Of a stretch of 64,000 nucleotides of DNA, positions 11,120-21,179 are shown one piece after another. A program made the translations under genes and the position numbers. Within the stretch, counting starts at the first letter, position 1; each line of letters begins with the position of its first letter. The stretch spans positions 1,047,001 through 1,111,000 of the forward strand of contig JACSYO010000527.1 in assembly GCA_016806645.1 (NCBI GenBank), given 5' to 3'. The notes beneath the pieces were generated by a model, which had not been told where the DNA came from, made no database searches, and saw only the letters and a program-made list of their open reading frames with translations. The stretch is from Ophiodon elongatus (Eukaryota; Chordata; Actinopteri; Perciformes; Hexagrammidae).

Positions 11120-12080
11120 TTTTTTTCGTTTCCCACGGCACAACTTTGTTTCGGGACGACATTATGTGAAAAACAAAAGTTAAGTTTAGGCAACAAAACC
11201 ACCAACGGTTAGGTTTAGGCAACAAAACCACCAACAGTTAGGTTAAGGTAACAAAACCACCAACAGTTAGGTTAAGGCAACAAAACCACCAACAGTTAGG
11301 TTTAGGTAACAAAACCACTAACAGTTAGGTTAAGGTAACAAAACCACCAACAGTTAGGTTAAGGCAACAAAACCACCAACAGTTAGGTTAAGGCAACAAA
11401 ACCACCAACAGTTAGGTTAAGGCAACAAAACCACCAACAGTTAGGTTTAGGTAACAAAACCACCAACAGTTAGGTTAAGGTAACAAAACCACCAACAGTT
11501 AGGTTTAGGCAACAAAACCACTAACAGTCAAGTGTAGGTAACAAAACCACCAACAGTTAGGTTAAGGCAACAAAACCACCAACAGTTAGGTTAAGGCAAC
11601 AAAACCACTAACAGTTAGGTTTAGGTAACAAAACCACTAACAGTTAGGTTTAGGTAACAAAACCACCAACAGTTAGGTTAAGGCAACAAAACCACCAACA
11701 GTTAGGTTAAGGCAACAAAACCACCAACAGTTAAGTTTAGGTAACAAAACCACCAACAGTTAGGTTTAGGCAACAAAACCACTAACAGTTAGGTTAAGGC
11801 AACAAAACCACCAACAGTTAGGTTAAGGCAACAAAACCACTAACAGTTAGGTTTTGGTAACAAAACCACTAACAGTTAGATTTAGGTAACAAAACCACCA
11901 ACAGTTAGGTTAAGGCAACAAAACCACCAACAGGTAGGTTAAGGCAACAAAACCACCAACAGTTAAGGTAACAAAACCACCAACAGTTAAGGTAACAAAA
12001 CCACTACCATAAAACCATAACGCGTTGTGGGTTAGTCCAGTTTATTGGAGCCGTCCACCTCACCTCCAACCCACCAACAG
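11120..12080. repeat. Family A copy hosting a minisatellite
   Basis: Sequence before the array (TTCCCACGGCACAACTTTG, TTTCGGGACGACATTATG, AAAGTTAAGTTTAGGCAAC) matches other family A copies. After the array the sequence returns to unique DNA by about 12,080. The array appears to have grown from the TTTAGGCAACAAAACCAC motif inside this copy. Confidence 0.65.
11178..12007. repeat. 29-bp minisatellite, about 28 units
   Basis: The unit reads AACAAAACCACCAACAGTTA then GGTTAAGGC or GGTTTAGGT. Units differ mainly at AAGG/TAGG, GGC/GGT and CCACC/CCACT. The last two units are shortened to 24 bp by loss of GGTTA-type sequence. The array is AC-rich on this strand and contains stops in most frames. Confidence 0.96.
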
Positions 12081-12720
12081 TCGTCTTAGGGAATATGAAT
12101 CCCAGTTGACTCTTCATTGGCATTATTTCCGTCCTGAGCGTCAGAAAAAAACATACAATTCATCTCAATGTACAGGAAAATAATAGATTTAATTTTGTGA
12201 TTATTTCAATATATATATAATATATGAAATAAAATAATTGTCTTGGCAATCGCTTATTCAGAGGCACATGGGTAGAACACGTTACTACAGTCTTCAGTCA
12301 GATAATAAAATAGTTTGACCAACCGTTGATCATGACTTATAATGACCTGAGAGCTGATTGTGTTGGTAATCTATAATTATTTATTGTGTGTGTGTAAAGA
12401 ATCCTTGTATTTGATCATTGTGTGTGTGTTACTGAGTCTCCTTGTTTTCACATGGCGGTGTCAATTATTACTGTTTTCTTCAGCTTGTGTGTGTGTCTTC
12501 ATTATGAAGTGTTTGTTTGTGTGTGTGAGTATGTGTGAGTGTGTGTGTATGAACCAGAGTCGACTGACGGGGGTGTGGGGGTGGAGGCTGAATTATTGAT
12601 GGAGTTTCAGTGCAGAATTGTGTGACAGTTGGCTTTAATTTCCCATTTAGCTGCAATAGGCAGAGACAACAGTGTGCTAACTAATCAATACAACACAGCG
12701 TAGCAATTCACACTGCTGCT
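12080..12720. other. Unique DNA with scattered TG runs
   Basis: Contains an AT-rich palindromic patch near 12,206-12,235 and short TGTGTG runs. No gene or family repeat is seen. Confidence 0.5.
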
Positions 12721-12724
12721 GGGG

Positions 12725-12725
<1 letters not shown>

Positions 12726-12781
<56 letters not shown>
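12726..12781. repeat. (CA)n microsatellite
   Basis: Uninterrupted CA tract of about 28 units. Confidence 0.98.
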
Positions 12782-12784
<3 letters not shown>

Positions 12785-12934
12785 TCCTAACAAAGGAATC
12801 AAACACAGAAACACACACTGTAAGAACATTCTCACATTGAGTCTTTTCACAACAAGCATCTAAACAAAGTGTTTCTTCTTCCTCTTCTACTCACACAGGT
12901 GTTATTCCGCCCGACTTAAAAAAATCACATTGGT

Positions 12935-13050
12935 TGATGTGCAGAAGACATTTCCCCTCACGTCGAAGTGTCCTTGAGCAAGACCCTGAACCCCCAGTGG
13001 CTCCCCGGGGCTTCATAGCAGCCCACTGCTCCTAATGCTGAGGATGGGTT
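12935..13050. repeat. Dispersed repeat fragment (AAGTGTCCTTGAGCAAGACC type)
   Basis: AAGTGTCCTTGAGCAAGACC followed by CTGAACCCCCAGTGGCTCC, CCCACTGCTCC and GGATGGGTTAAATG is a phrase series seen in a very common fish repeat. Related wording appears at 56.3 kb (GTGTCTTGCCCAAGGACAC). Confidence 0.6.
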
Positions 13051-13059
13051 AAATGACTT

Positions 13060-14270
13060 TCATGTATGTATGTAAAATGACAAGCGTAATTAAGTTTATG
13101 AAGTCACTTGTTTACAGGTGTAAATAATGAAATTAATGAAGGCTTCACTCTCAGCTTCCTGGTGTTGTTGCATGGCGTCTCCGGAATACACAGGAAGTCA
13201 CAGAAATAGTTACTTCCTGTTTGATCCGATTCGTTGGCTACTTGTTCCAGCCGTGGTGTTTGTTTATGTTTAGCGTTGTGCTTCTGAAGTTGGACATTTC
13301 AACTGGGAAACAACCTCCGAGTTGTCTGGAAAGCAGCTTTCGTCCCATTGTTGGAATCTTTTTTCGGGCATTTTACAGACCATAATTTCCACACAGAATT
13401 TGTACACTCAAATAAAATGGCGGAGATTAAATATAGTGCAATATATTGTAAATAGAGAGTGATTTCAGACAGCCTGAGACCTTCATCAGTCTTACTTTGA
13501 CTGTCGGGCTTGTTATGTAGCAGTTGGGGATGATTTGTAAAACATTTAAACATAAAGGGAGAACAAAAATATAAACATATTAGATTATCATCTGAGTAAA
13601 TTATAGGCCGAACCTTCCCTTATTCCTTAAATTGGTAAAGTCTTCCGTGTTAAAGTTCAACTCAAGAAATATACTGAATACAAGACTTTCTACTTGTAAT
13701 GCAGTGTGTTTAAATTGTGGTGTAGCAACTTTTACTTAAGTAAAATGGTCAGAATACGTCGATCACCCAGAGGTTACTTGTGTAAAGAATCGCTCTTCTT
13801 CTCTGAATGAAAATGTTGTTATCCCCTCCCATCTCTCGTCTCCGTATCGATCCCCACCTGAAGTCGGATGATGATCGGAGCCGCTACGCCTCAAAGAACA
13901 ATTAATTGTGCATGTGATCGATGTTCATCCAGGAATCAATAGACACTCTGCTCTCCGTCTGTTTGAGTGTATCGGTGTTTGTGTGTGTGTGCGCTCACGG
14001 ACGTGTGCAGAAGAATGAAGTGTTTTACTTTCACCACCATCGTTTTCTGCATGACTGTTTTCACGTCACCTTTCTTGGTTGTTTTGACTGCGTGTCCGAC
14101 GTTTATTCTTTGCTTTATTCCTCTGTGAATGTGTCAGAGGCTGAGTTCCCCCCCCCCGCCTCCCTTTATTATGACATTTCAAATAAAAAGAAATAAGCTC
14201 AACTTGACCCATGATGGAGGAATAACTTGATTTAACCTGAGACGCGAGATTTTTTTTTTTCCATTATTAG
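13060..14270. other. Unique DNA, nothing firm
   Basis: Contains CAGGAAGT...ACTTCCTG (13,193-13,221), a small inverted pair with ETS-like cores, and a G/C-balanced patch at 13,825-13,920. No gene is recognised. Confidence 0.45.
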
Positions 14271-14279
14271 TTTCTGCAA

Positions 14280-14600
14280 GGCGCAAACACATTAAATGTT
14301 GACCTTTCTAAACCCATAATAAGTTTCATATCAGCCTGGTAAACGCACGATGCCACGTGGTTAACGTTGTGAAGCGATTGGTTGGGATTAAGCAACAAGA
14401 CTACTTGGTTAAGGTCAGAGAAAAAGATCATGATTTCTCTTCAAATAATAACGTGAAAACATAACTAGCGTGAAAACAGCTGCCTCAGTGGACTTTCTGA
14501 TGTAGTTACATAACAAAACGTAAAGTTTACTTTTGGTTTCACACGGGACACAAACACCGGTCTTGGTTCCTCCCTACATGGACTTTGATTATAGACGTAT
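14280..14600. repeat. Family A dispersed repeat copy
   Basis: AAGCAACAAGACTACTTGG, AACATAACTAGCGTGAAAAC, ACGGGACACAAACACCGGTC and CTACATGGACTTTG occur in the order seen at 53.1-53.4 kb. The copy is moderately diverged. Confidence 0.65.
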
Positions 14601-14609
14601 TTGTGACGT

Positions 14610-15470
14610 CAAAGATTAAATCTTTTCCCTCGAAAACGTAATCTAAAGCAAGAATCCTGCAGAACTGCTGCGCTCATGAAGAATATGATGCTCCGCTTGT
14701 CTTTACCTGCTGTGGCATTTCGTTTCCTCCTCCAGCCCAGACACAATCGGACTCATGCAAGAATCCACAATTTCCACAACGTGTTCCTGGCTACAGTTGA
14801 TGTTATGCACAGACACACAACACAAAAACAAGCACACACTCTGATACAATCGTGGATACAAGTCTACAGCAGCTCCAGCACCGCGCTGCCGTTTTTCAGG
14901 ATGTAAAATCAATCGTCCGCTCTCGTCGATGATACAGTTTGTAGAACCACAGAGCAACCTTGGAATTTAGTTCTCTCCATTTAAATCGTTCTTTTTCATT
15001 TTGTTTTTGTTTAGTTATGTTTCTGGCTGATATTATCTCGATGGATGAGACTCCGTGAGGAAAAAACTGTTAAAAAAAAAGAAAAAAAAAAAGATGTAGA
15101 ATCAGAAGATAGTAATTCTTCAGAAGGCTTTGAAAAGTTTTCTTCACAGAGTGAAAAGTTTCTGGATGTCGGAGTTCAACAGATGCAACAAACACACAAC
15201 ATACCATCCAGACACACATTCGAGAATATAAACACAACGAATAAAAAGACAACAGGATCTTTTTAAAGACACTGCTTTGTGGGACATTGTCCCTTTGTGG
15301 TTACCACTTACGTGGCGGTACCGATTCCCACAGAAAGTTTAGTTTAGTTGGAGAAACAAAATCTCACAAGTGGCTTCACAGTGAAAAAAAATCCCTCTTT
15401 GATGAACAAATACCTTTTCCATAATAAGGACAGTTTGTGTTTTAAGGAAAATAAGCCAATAAGAAAATAA
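14610..15470. other. Unique DNA, nothing recognised
   Basis: A-rich at 15,060-15,100. Short open frames without motifs are the only coding signal. Confidence 0.45.
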
Positions 15471-15622
15471 AGCCTGCATGTCACAGTTCAACTTCCTTTC
15501 CTCTCCTGACACTCGGTCTGTCACACCCACCTCGTCAGCTGATTCTGTTCACCTGTTAGTCACACCCACCTCGTCAGCTCATCACACTCACCTGCCCACC
15601 CTACTGCACCCACGTCCTTCAG

Positions 15623-15630
15623 TATTTAAG
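15623..15630 (+). promoter_or_regulatory. TATA-like box in the solo LTR
   Basis: TATTTAAG, placed in the 5' third of the LTR as expected for the U3/R boundary. Confidence 0.5.
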
Positions 15631-15892
15631 TCACAGCTTCCCACACACTCACTGCCAGATCGTTCTCTGCATTCATGCCAGACCCTCCTGCAAAATACCC
15701 TTGGACTGGTTTCCCGTTGCCGACCCTGCTTGTTCTGGACTTCCCTGCCTTGCCTCTGTCCCCGAACACGAGATTACCCTCAGCTCCCTCCAGTCCCTGT
15801 CAGCCTTTTCCCCTGACGGCTTGGTGTTTCCCCGAGTGGGTCTTTCCCCGTAAGCTGAACCCGGGCTGTCTTGTATTGTTGTGTGTTCTGAA

Positions 15893-15902
15893 AATAAATA
15901 AA
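15893..15902 (+). terminator. Poly(A) signal in the solo LTR
   Basis: Two overlapping AATAAA hexamers near the 3' end of the LTR, followed by a T/G-rich segment. Confidence 0.6.
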
Positions 15903-16839
15903 GCCTTCTTCCCACGATTCCCGGGTGTCTGTCGTACTGCTCTTGGGTTCCTGTTACACTGCAGGTGTTAGGTTATTGTTAGGCAGTACAGACTCTTTGA
16001 TATTTACTCCAGCTAGATTTCATAACGCTCAAAATAAACCTCCGAAGAGTGAAGACTGAAAATATGTTTTAAAAAATGAAATGGGTTTCTGGTTGAATGT
16101 GTGGAAATCAGCACCAAGCTGCTCTCAGTTCTTAATTAGGAGCCAACAGGTGATGGAAAAACCCTCCAATCCACTCAGGGGAACTGTGACATTCAGCTCA
16201 AAGGAATTGGGAGAGAAATGATAGAAAGTACCAAAGAATGAGGGGTTGAGATGAATCTGGGTGGAAAACAAACGTGGAAACTATGATGTATTTTGTACAT
16301 TTACTATACAGGTGAGTTTTGGGTCCTCACACAGAGGAGGGAGGAGGTTTGGAGTCAGACGGAGGAATAAAATGCAGGAGAGTGGGAGACGGGCGAGGCC
16401 ACCCATCTGAGTGGCCTCATGAAAAAGTAAACAGGAAAATCGGCACCCAGGATGGGGACGCGCTGCTGCTGCCACCCACCAGCAGAGGTGGAGGGGGGGG
16501 GGCTACTTCCTCTGCTCTGCCAGACTGGGTTAAACCCTCAGCCCCTCCTCCCCCGGGCCGAAGTCAGACAGAGCGGCCAGATACAGAGATGAATTTTTGA
16601 TTTGGGAAATGGAAAGAATAATAAAAAATACATTATAAAAATACATGATAGGACCATGGAGTGTTGCTTTTAAAACTGTGGCATCAACTGATGCAATAAC
16701 ATCTAAAGTTTTGATGTTATAAATTAGATCTTTTGCGGGACCACAAATTAGTTTTCTTTTATGACAATATGGGTTTTGATTAAGAAGTTCACAAGTGTAA
16801 ACAAACGCTAAAGAGATGTAACAGTTCATAGCAGAGGTC

Positions 16840-17385
16840 CACCTTTCTCCTTATTCATGTCTCACCTGTCAATCACCTTGTAGCCCCGCCCTAAAGCATC
16901 CCCTGCTTTATGGTCTGTTTGACTCTAAATGGACCATAATTTACTAAATGAACATCATGCTGTATTGAAGAAGACTTGAAACTAGAGATTGAGACATAAA
17001 CTCATGTTTACAATGTTTACTGAGGGAATAAATCAAGAGAGAAGTAGAGTCATTTTCTATAGACTTCTATACAACCAGAGGAGTCGCCCCCTGGTGGTCA
17101 GGAGAGAGAATGCAGCTTTAACACATGAAGCTTTGACTTCTATACAACCAGAGGAGTCGCCCCCTGGTGGTCAGGAGAGAGAATGCAGCTTTAACACATG
17201 AAGCTTTGACTTCTATACAACCAGAGGAGTCGCCCCCTGGTGGTCAGTAGAGAAAATGCAGCTTTAACACATGAAGCTTTGACTTCTATACAACCAGAGG
17301 AGTCGCCCCCTGGTGGTCAGGAGAGAGAATGCAGCTTTAAGACACTTCAGCATTGGCTTCATTTTATAGAACCGGAGGTCGCTGC
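16840..17385. repeat. Family B dispersed repeat with internal tandem amplification
   Basis: Phrases CACCTGTCAATCACCTTGTA, GCCCCGCCCTAAAGC, TGTTTGACTCTAAATGGACC and GGCTTCATTTTATAGAACC form a dispersed element. Its 16,911-17,112 part recurs in inverse orientation at 60,572-60,770. The same type of end (GGCACTTCC...GGAGGTCG) occurs at 23.3 kb. It holds no credible ORF. Confidence 0.8.
17062..17342. repeat. 73-bp tandem repeat, four units, CTCF-like motifs
   Basis: Units start at 17,062, 17,135, 17,208 and 17,281, exactly 73 bp apart, each beginning GACTTCTATACAACCAGAGG. The sequence is nearly identical between units (GTCAGGAGAGAG versus GTCAGTAGAGAA in unit three). Each holds CGCCCCCTGGTGG (17,085, 17,158, 17,231, 17,304), the reverse complement of the CTCF core CCACCAGGGGGCG. 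The high identity implies recent amplification. Confidence 0.95.
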
Positions 17386-17394
17386 CTGGTCGAG

Positions 17395-17500
17395 ACCACC
17401 TAAACCGAGACCAAGTCTTGACCAAGACAAGAGACAAGACCAAGCCTTTGAACCTTTGAGACCAAGTCAAGACCAGACCAGTGAAAGCCCCACATTGCAC
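17395..17500. repeat. GACCAAG-rich imperfect repeat
   Basis: Repeated phrases GAGACCAAGTC, GACCAAGAC, AGACAAGACC and AAGTCAAGACCAGACC. This wording is common in fish low-complexity repeats. Confidence 0.6.
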
Positions 17501-18013
17501 GACACACTTACGACAAACATGCAAACCACAGAGTGCTGCAGGAGTGAGTCCTAAAATCCAGAAATGGTTCCCTCCTCTCAAGGTCAATGTGTTTTTTTCA
17601 AGGTGTAAAATACGTTAAGAGTTACAATTCAGGGCAACAAAGTCCCATAACTGCTCGTCCACGATCGGGTTGGAGGGTGTGTGATTTTGAGCATGTGTTG
17701 CTGAGTTACGTTCTTGGATGGAAGACAAAGCAAGACTAATTCTGAGTAAAAGACCTTCTGCTGGAAGGACAGATGAGCGGTGATGGACGTAAACATGGAC
17801 AGACGCGTGATTACAGAAGAGCTGATGTGAGGACACCTTTCACTCCTGGATATTGTGAAAAACACCCAGTGCATGCTGGGAGATATCCATGGCGAGACAC
17901 GTATGAGTGAAATATTAATGAGGCGAAACATTTTTGCAGTGAAGTAATTTTTTTTTCTTTTCTCATCCTCCTCATAGCGTCAGCAGGTATGTTGTCACCT
18001 CCTGAACTGATGA

Positions 18014-18014
<1 letters not shown>

Positions 18015-18072
<58 letters not shown>

Positions 18073-18089
18073 ACTACTGCAGGTCCAGA

Positions 18090-18134
<45 letters not shown>
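18015..18134. repeat. Compound (CA)n...(TC)n(TG)n microsatellite
   Basis: CA to about 18,071, a short spacer, then TC (18,090-18,103) passing directly into TG (to 18,134). The CA and TG arms are mutually complementary and could form a hairpin. Confidence 0.97.
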
Positions 18135-18136
<2 letters not shown>

Positions 18137-18149
18137 CCATTTGCAGGCA

Positions 18150-18920
18150 GGGGGATGAACACGTTGTGGCACTCAGAGGGCAGCTGCAGCCTCTGGATGT
18201 GTGAGGTGCGTGATGCAGTCCGAGCTGGCAGCAGAGGCGGAGAACGAAGAGCGTTTGTTTTTTTTCTGCATGTGAAAGGTAAAGCGGAGAGTTTCGGAGT
18301 GCGCGAATGCGAGAGGTAAAGTAGACTATATAGTTCTTTCTTCCATCCCCCATTTTAAGGATGAAAAAATAAAACCTTGCGCTGAATCGTTCCCCTCTCT
18401 GCGGCATCGTCCTGCGCTCTCCCTCAGACAGACGGGCGGTGACATGAACATCTACTCGTGTTCAGACGAACTTCATCTCAATATGTTTAAAAAAAAAATA
18501 ATTGTCCAAGAAAAACATTCACCTCTTTTTCGACAAAGACGGAAAAAATGTAAAACACCTCAACCGAGCAGGAAAAACATTTTTCTCGCAATCTGAAGTT
18601 GTGGCCGCTTCCATGCAGCTCTTCTAATGCAATACACAGAAAAAATGAAGAATAATAACAGACATGACGGCCCAACGGCTCCACTGTTGACTGAATCAGG
18701 TCCACCGTTGGTCATGATGGTTCATTCATCATTCATCACTGGGTTCAGACCAGTTTCCAGGCGACGTCCACTGATTTTACTACCAAATATTAAATTCCAG
18801 TTAACCAGTGTGTTGAACAGAGTCCTGCAGGGCTCACACAGTGGCAGAGTCACAGCACTGGAATGAGCTGGACCGGGTCCTCGATGTCAGACACACACGG
18901 ATTATGATGAGACCATCAAC
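18150..18920. other. Unique DNA, nothing recognised
   Basis: No family repeats. A 198-codon frame crosses the neighbouring CA tract and is not credible as a gene. Confidence 0.45.
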
Positions 18921-18923
18921 AGA

Positions 18924-19434
18924 CTTCATACCGTACAGGCCTCCTTCATAGTGTACAGGCCTCCTTCATAGTGTACAGGCCTCCTTCATACCGTACAGGC
19001 CTCCTTCATAGTGTACAGGCCTCCTTCATACCGTACAGGCCTCCTTCATAGTGTACAGGCCTCCTTCATACCGTACAGGCCTCCTTCATACCGTACAGGT
19101 CTCCTTCATACCGTACAGGTCTCCTTCGTACTGTACAGGTCTCCTTCGTACTGTACAAGCCTCCTGCATACCGTACAGGCCTCCTTCGTACTGTACAGGT
19201 CTCCTTCGTACCGTACAGGTCTCCTTCGTACTGTACAGGCCTCCTTCATACCGTACAGGTCTCCTTCGTACTGTACAGGCCTCCTTCATACCGTACAGGC
19301 CTCCTTCATAGTGTACAGGCCTCCTTCGTACCGTACAGGTCTCCTTCGTACTGTACAGGTCTCCTTCATACCGTACAGGTCTCCTTCATACCGTACAGGT
19401 CTCCTTCATACTGTACAGGCCTCCTTCATACTGT
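18924..19434. repeat. 20-bp minisatellite, about 25 units
   Basis: The unit is CCGTACAGGCCTCCTTCATA with variant sites: first base C/G, second C/T, CAGGC/CAGGT, and CATA/CGTA. The 5' third alternates CCG and GTG units (a 40-bp higher order). The 3' part uses CTG units and carries the T and G variants. Because 20 is not divisible by three, each frame reads a 20-residue period (e.g. YRTGLLHTVQASFIPYRPPS), which leaves frames open without implying a gene. Confidence 0.97.
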
Positions 19435-19454
19435 CGGAGCAACACTCACACACT

Positions 19455-20070
19455 GGGATGCTTTTTTTGGTTTAGTGTCTCTTTGTCGTCACGCATCTTT
19501 TGTGGTTTTGTGTCTTTTTGGTTGTTTTGTGTCTTTTATGGCCGTTGTGTGCATCTATTTAGCCATTTTGTGTCTCTTTGTGGCCCTTTTGTCTTTTTTT
19601 GGTAGTTTTGTGTCTCTTTGTAGAAATTGAGTGTGTCTTTGTCATCGTTTTCGTGTATCGTGTCAGTTTGTGATTCTGTGCAGTCTTTTTTGTTTGTTTT
19701 GTGTGTCTTTTAAGTTATTTTGTGTCATTTATGGCGGTTTTGTCTCTATTTGTAGCAGTTTTTGTCTTTGTAGTCATTTTGTGACTCTGTAGTCATTTGT
19801 GTCCTTTTTGGTCGTTTTGAGACTCTTTGTAGCTGCTTTGTGTCTCTTTATGGTCATTTTGTGTATCTTTGTTGCAATGTTTTGTCTTTTTTGTAGTAGT
19901 TTTGTGTCTTTGTGTCTGTTTGAAGTCATTTTATGTCTCTTTTTAGTTGTTTATGTCTCTTTGTAGTCGGTTTGTTTCTTTTCCTGGTGTCTTGTCAAGT
20001 GACATTGTGTAGGTTAAGACCAGGGCGGCCCCCTGAAGCCCGGTAGACCCGTTTAGTAATTCATCCATGC
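19455..20070 (+). repeat. Family C array with GGCCCC...AGTAAT flank
   Basis: Degenerate units of about 20-25 bp around TGTGTCTCTTTGTAGTCATT run to about 19,990. They end in a conserved tail GGGCGGCCCCCTGAAGCCC and CCCGTTTAGTAATTC. The same array plus tail recurs at 63.2-63.8 kb (same strand) and at 39.3-39.7 kb (opposite strand). Confidence 0.8.
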
Positions 20071-20071
20071 A

Positions 20072-20620
20072 GTGACGGGCTGCAGAGGACAGGAAGAGAT
20101 GGAGAGACTGAAGGCACAAATTAGATTATATAAATCGAAAAATTATGCTTTTATCCTCAATCCAGCAAATATCATTTTCACCTGTCTTTTTTTAAAATCA
20201 GAGGATAACACAGTTTTGATGATGATGCTTTCCTTTACAAAACCCTCTCGAAACAAACGAACATTTCTTTATCCATTTATTTACCTGAATAATTCTTGTC
20301 TGGGCTCGTGTTAAAGTAGAAAGGTGGAGAATGAACGACGGAGGGGAAAAGAGCAGAATTAAATGGGGAAATGGACGAAGAAATGAGGTTGATGTTTGAG
20401 AGAAAGAACAGATCCAAAGAAAGAAAGAAAAAGAGGGGGGGTGTAGGGAGACAAAGAGAATGAGCAAAGGGAAGGAGAAAGAAGAAAGAGAAGGAGGACA
20501 AGGCCCAACACACTCAGCTACAGGAAAGACTGCAATTAATAATTTACATCATCTGTCACTGTGCGCTCCACTGGACCACTCAACAAACAGCACCCGTAAT
20601 TTAAGGCAAAAACACACACA
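20072..20620. other. Purine-rich unique DNA
   Basis: AG-rich from about 20,320 to 20,500. Frames on the other strand are leucine/serine/phenylalanine pseudo-proteins. No gene is seen. Confidence 0.5.
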
Positions 20621-20760
20621 TGCAAGGGCACTGCACACACACACACACACACATGCATTCGTGCGAGGAGCTGCATTCACACACACACACACACGCACAA
20701 ACAAATGTGGTCGCATGCAAGTGGCTGCACACACACACACGCACACATGCAATACTACAA
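20620..20760. repeat. Clustered short (CA)n runs
   Basis: Three interrupted CA tracts with GCACACATGC-type interruptions. Confidence 0.9.
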
Positions 20761-21179
20761 CTCACCTCTGTGCCGCTTGCTGCTAAAAGCAAAACAGCAG
20801 AGATCAGCCGGCGGCCCCGCGGCACCGCGGCCCTCTCCTCTCCTTTAACGGCCGACGCTTTCATACCTCATCCGCCGGACCTCCGTCTCTCGGAGCCCAC
20901 ACTCCACGAAGCGTGCGTGTCGCAGTCCCACCTTTTGTCTCCGCGGTAGCCATGTTAAATTCATGCTGTGTGTGTGTGTGTGTCACTGCTAGCTTGCAAC
21001 CCGACAGTAAATATTTGATACTTTTCCCATCCCTCGTAGATACTCCCAAAAGCATGCGATTAGACCTGTTCATGGGGGGCAGCCATGTTAAATTCACGAC
21101 GTTTGTTTTGGAGAGTAAAAATCCTCAAATACCCATGTGGAAAGTCATAATTGATCCGGGCGTCTGGTTCAGACTATGA

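Larger units (their letters stand above)
15479..15958 (+). mobile_element. Solo LTR, probably Gypsy (Ty3) type
   Basis: A 480-bp unit begins TGTCACAG and ends CTGTTACA (TG...CA termini). It is flanked on both sides by the identical pentamer CTGCA (15,474-15,478 and 15,959-15,963), which is a target-site duplication. Inside are a TATA-like TATTTAAG (15,623-15,630) in a CT/CA-rich promoter region and overlapping AATAAA signals (15,893-15,902) followed by a GU-rich end. This is the R/U5 layout of an LTR. No internal gag-pol, primer-binding site or polypurine tract is adjacent, so this is the product of LTR-LTR recombination. The open frames across it are not genes. Assignment to Gypsy rests on general resemblance to fish LTRs and is an inference. 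Confidence 0.85.

Noticed and set aside
11178..12007. Interstitial telomere-like repeat (TTAGGTTTAGG)
   Set aside because: The unit is 29 bp and mostly ACAAAACCACCAACAG. The telomere-like string is only part of family A and does not form TTAGGG runs.
15478..15971. Two Pro/Leu/Ser-rich ORFs
   Set aside because: They lie wholly within the solo LTR, whose structure explains the sequence.
17062..17342. CRISPR-like direct repeats
   Set aside because: The units are contiguous and almost identical along their whole length, with no variable spacers, in a vertebrate-type genome.
17811..18407. 198-codon minus-strand open frame
   Set aside because: It is held open by the CA/TG tracts (His-Thr and Cys-Val runs) and the flanks have no motifs.
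19011..19475. 154-codon YRPPSYRTGLLH repeat protein
   Set aside because: Periodic translation of the 20-bp minisatellite; no start context, promoter or unique domain.
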